The position numbers and the translations under genes are program-made. From JBBRHF01 sp038223055 (lineage in GTDB: Bacteria > Actinomycetota > Actinomycetes > JACCUZ01): 24,876 nucleotides of DNA. Shown here one piece after another: positions 1 through 6,282 of the stretch; the stretch's first letter is position 1, and every line of letters starts with the position of its first letter. Location of the stretch: the NCBI GenBank assembly GCA_038223055.1, contig JBBRHF010000047.1, positions 1 to 24,876 on the forward strand, in the 5' to 3' direction. The notes under the pieces were generated by a model. It had not been told where the DNA came from. It did no database searches and saw only the letters and a list, made by a program, of their open reading frames with translations.

Positions 1-353
1 GGGTCGACGAAGCGGTGCAGACCTTCACCGGTGTTCATGTAGCGGCAGTCGGCCACGACCCGCAGCACGTTGTCGTCGGCGAGGTCATCCAGGGCGATGC
101 GGGTGCCGTCGAAGACGGCCGCCGGGTCGAGGCGCCGGCCGTTGAGTTCGATCTCGTGGACCTGCTGGGCCACCAGGTCGACGAACACACCGGCGCCGGG
201 CTCGGAGCAGCCGAACCGCGCGACGGTGGTCGACCCGAAGACGGCGTCGCCGACCGTCAGGTCCACCGCCACGTCATAGGACTCGGTGCGCAGGACGCGC
301 GCCCGCGCCTGGACCTCGGCCCGGGTGAGATTCATGTTGGCAACGGCGTGCAC
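1..353 (-). CDS. pepN: Aminopeptidase N, N-terminal part (runs off window start)
   Basis: Only the first ~117 codons are present. The minus-strand translation begins with NLTRAEVQARARVL and continues through a beta-rich stretch (SYDVAVDLTVGD, then VFVDLVAQQVHEIELNGRRL and TGEGLHRFVD). This matches the saddle-like N-terminal domain of actinobacterial M1 zinc aminopeptidases, which remove N-terminal residues from peptides. The catalytic HExxH region lies outside the window. I chose the GTG at 353-351 because AGGAG (365-361) sits 7 nt upstream and it adds only six residues before MNLTR; ATG at 335-333 is the alternative. The gene is divergent from the DsbA-fold gene, as pepN is from Rv2466c in M. 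tuberculosis. Family assignment is firm; the exact start is less so. Confidence 0.88.
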   Translation of the reverse strand, partial: MHAVANMNLTRAEVQARARVLRTESYDVAVDLTVGDAVFGSTTVARFGCSEPGAGVFVDLVAQQVHEIELNGRRLDPAAVFDGTRIALDDLADDNVLRVVADCRYMNTGEGLHRFVD

Positions 354-437
354 CAGGAGGCTCCTCTGCTGTGGGACGAGGCATCCTCCCACGGGGGCCG
401 GCCTGCGGTTGGCGGGAATCGCGTCCGGGTAGTCCGA

Positions 438-458
438 GGTTGTGGCTGCCAGCCAACC
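438..458 (+). other. Hairpin in leader of DsbA-fold gene
   Basis: GGTT (438-441) and GGCT (444-447) pair with AGCC (451-454) and AACC (455-458) around a 3-nt loop, leaving a 2-nt bulge. It ends 8 nt before the GAGGAG ribosome site. It may be an operator or leader structure; no function can be assigned from sequence alone. Confidence 0.3.
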
Positions 459-476
459 CGCTCCCCGAGGAGAACG

Positions 477-1160
477 ATGTCACCGCTCACGCCCGTCTCG
501 CGCACGCCGTTCCAGATCAAGATGACTGCCCCCTCGGCCGGAGAAGGGTCGACGCCGGACCTGACGGTGGTGGATTTCTGGTTCGACCCGATCTGCCCGT
601 GGGCCTGGATGACCTCGCGTTGGATGCTCGAGGTCGAGAAGGTGCGTCCGGTCGCGGCCCGATGGCACACCATGTCGCTGGCGTATCTCAACCAGGGACG
701 CGACCTGCCCGAGGACTACCGCGCCAAGATGGACGGAGCCCGGGCACCGGTACGGGTCGTGATCGCCGCGACCGAGGGCCACGGGCAGGAGGTCATGTTG
801 CCGCTCTACACCGCGCTGGGAACCCGTTTCCACCACGAGAAACTGCCGCAGGACCGCGCGACGATCCAGTCGGCTCTCACCGAGGTGGGCCTGCCGGTCG
901 ACCTGGCCGACGCGATGACCTCCACCGACTACGACGCGGCGTTGATGGCATCCCATCACGCCGGCATGGACCAGGTCGGGCTCGAGGTCGGAACGCCGGT
1001 CATCGCGGTCGATGGCGTGGCATTCTTCGGTCCTGTGGTCTCGCCGGCGCCGCGCGGTGAGGCCGCCGGGAAGCTCTGGGACGGTGTCCTCCTCGTCGCC
1101 GGCACCGACGGCTTCTTCGAGCTCAAGCGCTCACGCACCCGCGACCCCATCTTTGACTGA
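477..1160 (+). CDS. DsbA-fold mycothiol-linked reductase, Rv2466c-like
   Basis: A 227-aa protein close over its whole length to M. tuberculosis Rv2466c, a thioredoxin-fold, mycothiol-dependent reductase of the DsbA/FrnE family. Visible landmarks are DFWFDPICPWAWMTSRW near the N-terminus, HTMSLAYLNQ, SHHAGMDQVG, the cis-Pro loop VGTPVIAVDG followed by VAFFGPV, and the C-terminal GKLWDGVLL...FFELKR. The active-site motif is CPWA rather than the CPWC of Rv2466c, so the second (resolving) cysteine is missing; mycothiol or a partner could resolve the mixed disulfide. The ATG at 477 has GAGGAGA (467-473) just upstream; ATG 522 would drop 15 poorly conserved residues but lacks a good ribosome site. 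It is followed 20 bp later by rpiB, as in mycobacteria, suggesting co-transcription. Confidence 0.88.
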   Translation: MSPLTPVSRTPFQIKMTAPSAGEGSTPDLTVVDFWFDPICPWAWMTSRWMLEVEKVRPVAARWHTMSLAYLNQGRDLPEDYRAKMDGARAPVRVVIAATEGHGQEVMLPLYTALGTRFHHEKLPQDRATIQSALTEVGLPVDLADAMTSTDYDAALMASHHAGMDQVGLEVGTPVIAVDGVAFFGPVVSPAPRGEAAGKLWDGVLLVAGTDGFFELKRSRTRDPIFD

Positions 1161-1180
1161 GGCCTGCCAGACTGCGCGGC

Positions 1181-1663
1181 ATGCGCGTTCACCTCGGCTC
1201 CGACCATGCCGGCTTCGAGCTCAAGGCCCACCTGGCGGGTTGGCTCGAGTCCGAACGCTACGACGTGGTTGATCACGGTCCGATCGAGCTCGACCCGGTC
1301 GACGACTACCCTCCCTACGTCATGCGGGCTGCGCAGGCGGTCGTCAACGACCGCGGCAGCCTCGGCATCGTCATCGGCGGCTCGGGCAACGGCGAGCAGA
1401 TCGCGGCCAACAAGGTTGTGGGCGTGCGAGCCGGGCTTGCCTGGAGCGAGGAGACCGCGGCGCTGTCCCGCGAGCACAACGATGCCAACGTCGTTTCGGT
1501 CGGCGCCAGGATGCACACGCCGGACGAGGCAACCCGGTTCATCGAGATCTTTCTGACGACGGCGTTCAGCGGCGACCCGCGACACGCCCGTCGGATCGAG
1601 ATGATCGAGCGGTTCGAGGCGGGCGAGGGCCTGCCCGAACTGCCCGCACCTCCCTCGCTCTGA
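1181..1663 (+). CDS. rpiB: Ribose-5-phosphate isomerase B
   Basis: A 160-aa RpiB/LacAB-family isomerase that interconverts ribose-5-phosphate and ribulose-5-phosphate in the non-oxidative pentose phosphate pathway. The N-terminal GSDHAG loop carries Asp8/His9. The GGSGNGEQIAANK motif (66-78) is the mycobacterial variant, in which Glu72 replaces the catalytic Cys of E. coli RpiB. REHN (His99) and GARMHT (Arg110) complete the site. Length is normal (162 aa in M. tuberculosis). No clear ribosome site precedes ATG 1181, so translation may depend on the upstream gene ending 20 bp away. A strong hairpin follows the stop. Identification is near certain. Confidence 0.95.
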   Translation: MRVHLGSDHAGFELKAHLAGWLESERYDVVDHGPIELDPVDDYPPYVMRAAQAVVNDRGSLGIVIGGSGNGEQIAANKVVGVRAGLAWSEETAALSREHNDANVVSVGARMHTPDEATRFIEIFLTTAFSGDPRHARRIEMIERFEAGEGLPELPAPPSL

Positions 1664-1669
1664 CCCGCC

Positions 1670-1691
1670 GCCACGGCGGCATCGCCGTGGC
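1670..1691. terminator. Hairpin terminator between convergent rpiB and the small coupled ORF
   Basis: A perfect 9-bp stem, GCCACGGCG (1670-1678) with CGCCGTGGC (1683-1691), around the 4-nt loop GCAT. It starts 7 nt after the rpiB stop and lies between two convergent genes. There is no U-tract, which is common for actinobacterial hairpin terminators. Confidence 0.6.
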
Positions 1692-1719
1692 TGCGGTGCC
1701 CCGGTCACGCTGGGGGCGC

Positions 1720-1962
1720 CTACGGTGCTACTGCGGTCGCCCCGTCCGCCTGGCCGGGCACCTGCGGCCCGCCGGGCTCGTCCGGCTGGCCGGGCGCTTC
1801 CGCCTGGCCGGGCACCTGCGGCCCTTCCGGCTCGCCCGGCGCGCCCTGCTCGGACACGTCGTCGCGGGAGACATCCCGTGCCCGCATCGCGTTGGCGACG
1901 CCCACCCGGGACGGGCCGGCCGCGGTGAGCCCCCGCATCGGGTCGCGCATCGGGGTGGCCAT
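1720..1962 (-). CDS. Small Gly/Pro-rich protein coupled to the Eis-like acetyltransferase
   Basis: An 80-aa ORF whose ATG (1962-1960) shares a base with the acetyltransferase stop (TGATG), the usual geometry of translational coupling. A weak GGTGG (1975-1971) precedes it. The first ~33 residues (with MRDPMRGLTAAGPSRVGVA and then NAMRARDVSR) look like ordinary, possibly conserved protein. The remainder is a low-complexity tail with two GPQVPGQA units 18 residues apart, encoded by an exact 26-bp DNA repeat (1745-1770 and 1799-1824). I recognise no family. It has no signal peptide, membrane segment or cysteines. It could be an accessory protein for the acetyltransferase, or just a surviving reading frame in G+C-rich DNA. 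Starts at the Met codons 5 or 9 are also possible. Confidence 0.5.
   Translation of the reverse strand: MATPMRDPMRGLTAAGPSRVGVANAMRARDVSRDDVSEQGAPGEPEGPQVPGQAEAPGQPDEPGGPQVPGQADGATAVAP
1745..1824. repeat. 26-bp direct repeat, 54-bp period
   Basis: Positions 1745-1770 recur exactly at 1799-1824. The 54-bp offset is 18 codons, so the repeat is in frame in the minus-strand small ORF and encodes its repeated GPQVPGQA segment. Confidence 0.85.
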
Positions 1963-3224
1963 CAGAAGACCACCGGGCACCAGGGCTTCGGGGTCCACTC
2001 GAGCGCCCTCGAGGTCGCCGCCAGGGATCCGGGACGGTGCTCGCGGACCCGCCCGGCCGCCGAGAGGTCGGCGAGGCTGATGCCGCCGAGGTAGACCGCG
2101 CCGAGGTCGGTGACCGACAGGCTCAGGTCCGCCGCGTCGCCGGTGAGATCGCACGTCGCCGGCCCGTCGGGTCCGCCCTGCAGCCGCCACCGCCCCTGGT
2201 TCCACGGACAGGCCGGGTCGGTCACCTCGAGCACGACGTCCACCGGCTCCGCATAGCCCCGGGTGGCCAGCGCCGCGCCGACGTCCACGAGCCGGACGTG
2301 GAGCGCATCGAACAGCCGCGGCGACGTGCCCGGAAGGTCCGCCAGCCAGAAGAGGACCGGATCGTCGACCGGGCAGTTGCCGAGCTCGGTGGTGCCCATC
2401 AGGTCCAGGTCGAACAGGTAGCGGTAGAGGGTGGCTTTGGCAGCGGAGTCGGAGGCAATCACCTCGCGGACCGCAACTACGCCCTGCGGCGGACCCGACG
2501 ACCAGTCCGGCTTGGTGGTGTAGCGCGCGTAGCCCCGCAGGCCGCCGTCGTCCTCGGCGAGGACGCACCGCAGTGCCGACCGGCCCTCCCGCATGCTGGG
2601 ATGGTCGCTCATCGCGCGCGCGTGCCAGCGCTCGTCCCGCGCCAGCAGGCCCGGTCGGGTCGGGACCAGGGCGTCGTAGAGAGGCGCCGTCGTCCGCCAG
2701 TCGTCCGGAGCCAGCAGCCGCAGTCGGAGCGCGGGGTCGGTGGGGCTGTCGGCGCGCAGCGCGCGCGGGTTGCGCGGCACGGTCAAAGACAACCCCCGGC
2801 TGGCCAGGCCGTATCCGAAGCGACCATAGATGGCCGGCTCGGACGCCCACAGCACGGCCAGCGCCTCGCGGCCCCGCCGGTGCACGTCGGTGAGCTGGTG
2901 GGTCATCAGGGCGCGTAGCACCCCCTTGCGCCGGTGCACGGGGAGCACGCCGACCCAGCTCACCCCCGCGGCCGGGACGATCGAGCCGGGCACGGCCAAC
3001 TCGAAGGAGAAGGCGCTGGCGATGCCCGCGAGGGTGTCGCGCTTGTCGACCGCGCCGACCAGCCGTCCCGGCTCGTGCAGCGGTCGCTGGGCCCGGCTCA
3101 CCTCGTCGTCCAGGGTGATGCCGAAGGCATGGGCGTCGACTTCGATCACACGGTCCCACTCGTCCTCGGCGAGTGCCCTCACGACGTACGGCGGGGACGA
3201 CGATGTCGAGGAGGTCACGGCCAT
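1962..3224 (-). CDS. Eis-like GNAT N-acetyltransferase
   Basis: A 420-aa protein with the layout of the Eis family: an N-terminal GNAT domain, a second GNAT-like domain and a C-terminal sterol-carrier-protein-like domain. These hexameric enzymes use acetyl-CoA to acetylate amines, including aminoglycosides and lysines in Eis itself. The acetyl-CoA loop is VGVLPVHRRKGVLRALM (91-107). SEPAIYGRFGYG (128-139) supplies the conserved Tyr (Tyr133, equivalent to Eis Tyr126), and the chain ends in Phe, whose terminal carboxylate acts in catalysis in Eis. DLDLMGTTEL and the LRLLDV-like VRLVDVGAAL are further hallmarks. ATG 3224 was chosen because family homology begins about 10 residues later; the ribosome site is weak. 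It is divergent from the phosphatase gene and coupled to a small ORF downstream. The natural substrate is unknown. Confidence 0.87.
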   Translation of the reverse strand: MAVTSSTSSSPPYVVRALAEDEWDRVIEVDAHAFGITLDDEVSRAQRPLHEPGRLVGAVDKRDTLAGIASAFSFELAVPGSIVPAAGVSWVGVLPVHRRKGVLRALMTHQLTDVHRRGREALAVLWASEPAIYGRFGYGLASRGLSLTVPRNPRALRADSPTDPALRLRLLAPDDWRTTAPLYDALVPTRPGLLARDERWHARAMSDHPSMREGRSALRCVLAEDDGGLRGYARYTTKPDWSSGPPQGVVAVREVIASDSAAKATLYRYLFDLDLMGTTELGNCPVDDPVLFWLADLPGTSPRLFDALHVRLVDVGAALATRGYAEPVDVVLEVTDPACPWNQGRWRLQGGPDGPATCDLTGDAADLSLSVTDLGAVYLGGISLADLSAAGRVREHRPGSLAATSRALEWTPKPWCPVVF

Positions 3225-3273
3225 GGGTGACTGCCTACCAGAAGCAGACGACGGGAGCGCGTAGCGGGCTCTG

Positions 3274-3279
3274 TACTGT
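3274..3279 (+). promoter_or_regulatory. -10 box (TACTGT) for leaderless phosphatase gene
   Basis: TACTGT fits the actinobacterial TAnnnT -10 consensus and ends 8 nt before the GTG at 3288, the spacing expected when transcription begins at the start codon. No -35 element is evident. Confidence 0.5.
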
Positions 3280-3287
3280 TGGTCGTC

Positions 3288-4397
3288 GTGGCAGGTCCCG
3301 GATCGGCGCGGCGGCAAAGGTCGCGGAAATGGGTCCTGCGCTGGCGCCTCACGATGTGGTTCCGGAGATACCTGCTGCACTCTGACGGCTTCGCGCTGCT
3401 CCTGCTGACCATCTGGGCGTTGGTCCTGGGCGGGCTCTTCCTCGCGTTTCCGCAGATCTTCCCGGCCGCCGCTCTGGTGCTGGTGCTGATGGCAGGCGGC
3501 TCCCTGCTCCGAGTGCGAAGCCTGCTGTTCCTCGGCGCCGTGGTCGGCGCGGTCCTGATCGTGGAGATGGTCGCCGGTCAGCCCCGGCTGGCGGCGGGGA
3601 TCCCGATCGTCGTCGGCACGGCCGGGGTCATGGTCCTGCTGCTCGCGCGCAGCCGCGGGCGCCTCGGCGTACAGGGGACCCGCGGTGACTCCATGCTGGT
3701 CGACCTGCGCGACCGGCTGCGGGCGCACGGTGTGCTGCCCGGGCTGCCCGACGGCTGGTCGGCCGAGGTGGTGCTGCGATCGGCCGGCGGGTCCGCTTTC
3801 TCGGGTGACTTCATCGTGGCGACGCGCTCGGACTCGGGCGCCCTGTTGGAGATCGCGGTCGTGGACGTGTCCGGAAAGGGCGTCGACGCCGGGAGCCGGT
3901 CGCTGTTGCTGTCCGGCGCGTTCGGCGGTCTGCTCGGGTCGGTGCCGACCGAGGAGTTCCTGCCCGCAGCGAACCGCTATCTCTTGCGACAGGCGTGGGA
4001 GGAGGGTTTCGCGACCGTCGCCCACTTCGCGGCCGATCTCGCGACCGGCGACTACATCGTGTCGGTGGCGGGCCACCCGCCCGCCGTGCAGTTCTCCGCC
4101 GGGTCGGGGCGGTGGAGGCTCAGCGAGGCGAGCGAGGGGCCCCTGCTCGGAGTCTTCGCGGACGCCAAGTTCGTCAGCGAGAGCGGGCGGCTCAATCGCG
4201 GTGACGCCATGCTGATGTACACCGACGGGCTCATCGAGACCCCCGGACAGGACCTTGCCGTCGGCATCGACAAACTTCTCGGCGAGGCCGAACGTCTGGT
4301 GACCGGAGGGTTCCGCGATGGCGCAGAGAAACTGATCGACCGCGTCGCGGAGGCGCACAACGACGACCGCGCGGTCGTGCTGGTCTGGCGCGACTGA
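3288..4397 (+). CDS. Membrane-anchored PP2C/SpoIIE-type phosphatase
   Basis: A 369-aa protein. A basic N-terminus is followed by three or four hydrophobic membrane segments (about 34-54, 58-72, 78-96 and 102-120) and a cytoplasmic SpoIIE/RsbU-type PPM phosphatase domain. Metal-binding motifs are intact: FSGDFIV (Asp174), VVDVSGKGVDAG (Asp193), AGHPPA (261-266), YTDGLIET (Asp313) and NDDRAVVL (Asp359/360). Such enzymes dephosphorylate Ser/Thr, classically on anti-anti-sigma factors of partner-switching modules, but no sigma, anti-sigma or STAS gene lies nearby. There is no PAS, GAF or HAMP sensor, so any signal would have to enter through the membrane region. The GTG at 3288 fits a leaderless start; TTG 3279 lies within the -10 box and is less likely. 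The stop codon sits in the loop of a strong hairpin. Confidence 0.88.
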   Translation: MAGPGSARRQRSRKWVLRWRLTMWFRRYLLHSDGFALLLLTIWALVLGGLFLAFPQIFPAAALVLVLMAGGSLLRVRSLLFLGAVVGAVLIVEMVAGQPRLAAGIPIVVGTAGVMVLLLARSRGRLGVQGTRGDSMLVDLRDRLRAHGVLPGLPDGWSAEVVLRSAGGSAFSGDFIVATRSDSGALLEIAVVDVSGKGVDAGSRSLLLSGAFGGLLGSVPTEEFLPAANRYLLRQAWEEGFATVAHFAADLATGDYIVSVAGHPPAVQFSAGSGRWRLSEASEGPLLGVFADAKFVSESGRLNRGDAMLMYTDGLIETPGQDLAVGIDKLLGEAERLVTGGFRDGAEKLIDRVAEAHNDDRAVVLVWRD

Positions 4398-4415
4398 GCC
4401 GGACCAGCACGACCG
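4372..4415. terminator. Long hairpin terminator at the 3' end of the phosphatase gene
   Basis: A 14-bp perfect stem (4372-4385 with 4402-4415), extended inward by a wobble and two G-C pairs, encloses a 10-nt loop (4389-4398). The loop contains the phosphatase stop codon. It lies between convergent genes and could end transcription from both sides; no U-tract is present. Confidence 0.7.
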
Positions 4416-4419
4416 ACCT

Positions 4420-4469
4420 TGGGTTGGGGTCAGCATGAGTTGGGGGTCGGCTTGAGTTGGGGGTCAGCG
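4420..4469. repeat. Three tandem ~17-bp repeats over the propeller gene's stop codon
   Basis: Units at 4420-4435, 4436-4452 and 4453-4469 share a TGAGTTGGGGGTCAGC-like core. The minus-strand stop codon of the beta-propeller gene (4466-4464) lies in the last unit. The first unit repeats the stop on the minus strand, while the middle unit reads CGA. Confidence 0.75.
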
Positions 4470-6116
4470 TCGAGCAAAGTAGACGTTGGGATCCTGTCGT
4501 CCGTCCGGCCACAGGACGTTGGTGACGCGGTCGCGGTTGTCGCCCCAGGCGAGGTATTGGTGGCCCTCGGCCGAGACGTTGGCGATGTAGTCACCCATAT
4601 AGCCGGGCGCGATGATCGGGTCGAAGGGGGGCGCCGTGTCAACGCCGGGGAACGATCTGGTGGTGACGGTCCGGGGGGTCCAGCGCACGGCGTCGAAGGA
4701 GTCGGCCAGAGTCACATCGAGGGTGTTGTCGGCGTTGCGCTGGTAGTAGGCCAGATGCAGCCCGCCCCGGTCCGCGCTCAGCGCAGGTTGGACTTCGTCG
4801 CCGCTTCCGCTGGTGATGTCGGACGTCGTCCAGGTGGCACCTCGGTCGGTGGACCGGGCCAGTCGCACGTGGTTCTTGCCGCTGGTGCCGTCGTTCCAGG
4901 CCACGAGCAACGAGTTGCCGCGCTTGGCTACGGTCGGGAACTCGGCGGTGCGCATAATCTGGCCGTGCGCCAGGTCCAGGGCCAGCGACGGGCCCACGTC
5001 GGCGATCTTGACCGCAGGCCCGAACGTGGTCCCCCCGTCGGTCGAGACGAACTCGACCTGGCTGATGCTCACAGCTCCGCCGGTGCAGTCCGGGTCATCG
5101 ACGACGATCTTCTCGGCGAAGACGTAGAGGCGCCCGTCGCTGTCGTCGACGAACGGCTGTGCGCCGAGGTATTGGGCGAACGAACAGCTGTTCGGGTCCT
5201 GGGTGATCTTGTCGGCGTAGGACAGTGCCCACGTCTGCCCCCCGTCGGTCGATCTGGCCACCGGCAGGCCGCCGAAGGCCGTGCCGGTAGCCAGGTCCAA
5301 GGAGAAGTCGTCCCAGGCCGCGTAGACGGTCTCACTCCCCGGGTCGCCGGGGGCCGGCCCCGTGGTGATGGCCTCCTTGTCTCCGCTGTAGAACAGGCTG
5401 GGATCGTTGGGCGAGGCGATGACCGGCGCGGTCCAGGTCCGACCGCCGTTCGTGGAGCGGGCCACGCCGACCTCCAGGTTTCCGGAGGGACCGTCGATCG
5501 CGAGGTTGGCAAAGTACATGTTTCCCTCGCGCCCGCTGGCCAGCCAGGGGTCGCCGAGGTTGAGATAGCCCTGCAGCCGGGGCAGGGCACCGCCGTCGGT
5601 GAAGGTCCGTCCCGCGTCGGTCGAGTAGGAGTAGCCGGTGAGGTTCAGGGCCGAGGTGAACGAAGGTTGCGCGAGGTGTGAGTCGTTGTAGCCCACGGCG
5701 ACGTTGCGCCTGGACACCGCGACCGACGTCTCGCTCGGCGTGGTCTGGTCCAGCGGCGCGACATCGGTCGCCGGGTTGTTGACTCGGACGTTGGGCAGGC
5801 CGGCGCGAGCCGCTGGGTCCGACGCCGACGGGGCTTGCCTGGCCGACGCGGCGGGACGGCCCTCCTCGTGGACCAGCGGCGAGTTGGACAGACCCTTCCC
5901 GGCGGCTAATGTCCAGGCCTTGTGCAGGGCCGCAGTGCCGAACTCGCCTCGATGGTCGAGCAGGGCTTGCGCCACCTTTTCGCGGGTCGGCTTGGCCGCC
6001 GTGCCGGCGGCGGAGCTCGTGCCCGACGTCAGGGCGTTGGCCGAAGCGGCCACCACCACGGCCGTGCCAAACAGTGCCAAAGCTTTGGTCAAGCGTCGGG
6101 AACGTGGACGAGACAT
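4464..6116 (-). CDS. Secreted Asp-box (BNR) beta-propeller protein, sialidase-like fold
   Basis: A 550-aa protein with a Sec-type signal peptide (MSRPRSRR, then a hydrophobic stretch to about residue 39). After an Ala-rich N-terminal region comes a beta-propeller with five Asp-box motifs: STDAGRTF (165), STNGGRTW (221), STDGGQTW (289), STDGGTTF (358) and STDRGATW (422). Asp boxes are structural turns in sialidase-fold propellers. I cannot see the N-terminal FRIP motif or a clear catalytic Arg triad, so true sialidase activity is not supported; a secreted glycan-binding or structural propeller is as likely. GGGAG (6129-6125) sits 7 nt before ATG 6116. It stands alone, convergent with the phosphatase, with tandem repeats over its stop. 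The fold is firm, the function open. Confidence 0.82.
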   Translation of the reverse strand: MSRPRSRRLTKALALFGTAVVVAASANALTSGTSSAAGTAAKPTREKVAQALLDHRGEFGTAALHKAWTLAAGKGLSNSPLVHEEGRPAASARQAPSASDPAARAGLPNVRVNNPATDVAPLDQTTPSETSVAVSRRNVAVGYNDSHLAQPSFTSALNLTGYSYSTDAGRTFTDGGALPRLQGYLNLGDPWLASGREGNMYFANLAIDGPSGNLEVGVARSTNGGRTWTAPVIASPNDPSLFYSGDKEAITTGPAPGDPGSETVYAAWDDFSLDLATGTAFGGLPVARSTDGGQTWALSYADKITQDPNSCSFAQYLGAQPFVDDSDGRLYVFAEKIVVDDPDCTGGAVSISQVEFVSTDGGTTFGPAVKIADVGPSLALDLAHGQIMRTAEFPTVAKRGNSLLVAWNDGTSGKNHVRLARSTDRGATWTTSDITSGSGDEVQPALSADRGGLHLAYYQRNADNTLDVTLADSFDAVRWTPRTVTTRSFPGVDTAPPFDPIIAPGYMGDYIANVSAEGHQYLAWGDNRDRVTNVLWPDGRQDPNVYFARR

Positions 6117-6282
6117 GGAGCTTCTCCCAGGGCACGCGAGTGCCGTAGACGTCGCGCTGCGCGGGCGGCTGCCCGGCGGCAGGGCGAGTCTGCATCCGAG
6201 AACTCTTGCCGCACCAGGAATTCGGCAGCGGTCTTGCTCAGCGGTCATCGGTCCGACACGGGGGGTCACGTCGGCCGCGGCT

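Noticed and set aside
3279..3287. TTG at 3279 as start of the phosphatase
   Set aside because: The TTG overlaps the last base of the TACTGT box; GTG 3288 fits a leaderless start and loses only three residues.
1962..4436. Possible 824-codon minus-strand protein continuing upstream of the acetyltransferase
   Set aside because: The part upstream of 3224 is antisense to the phosphatase and has no family similarity; Eis homology begins just after ATG 3224.
4419..5681. Long plus-strand frame (420 codons) opposite the propeller gene
   Set aside because: It is the antisense of a gene with a signal peptide and five Asp boxes; the translation is low-complexity Gly/Val/Arg with no family features.
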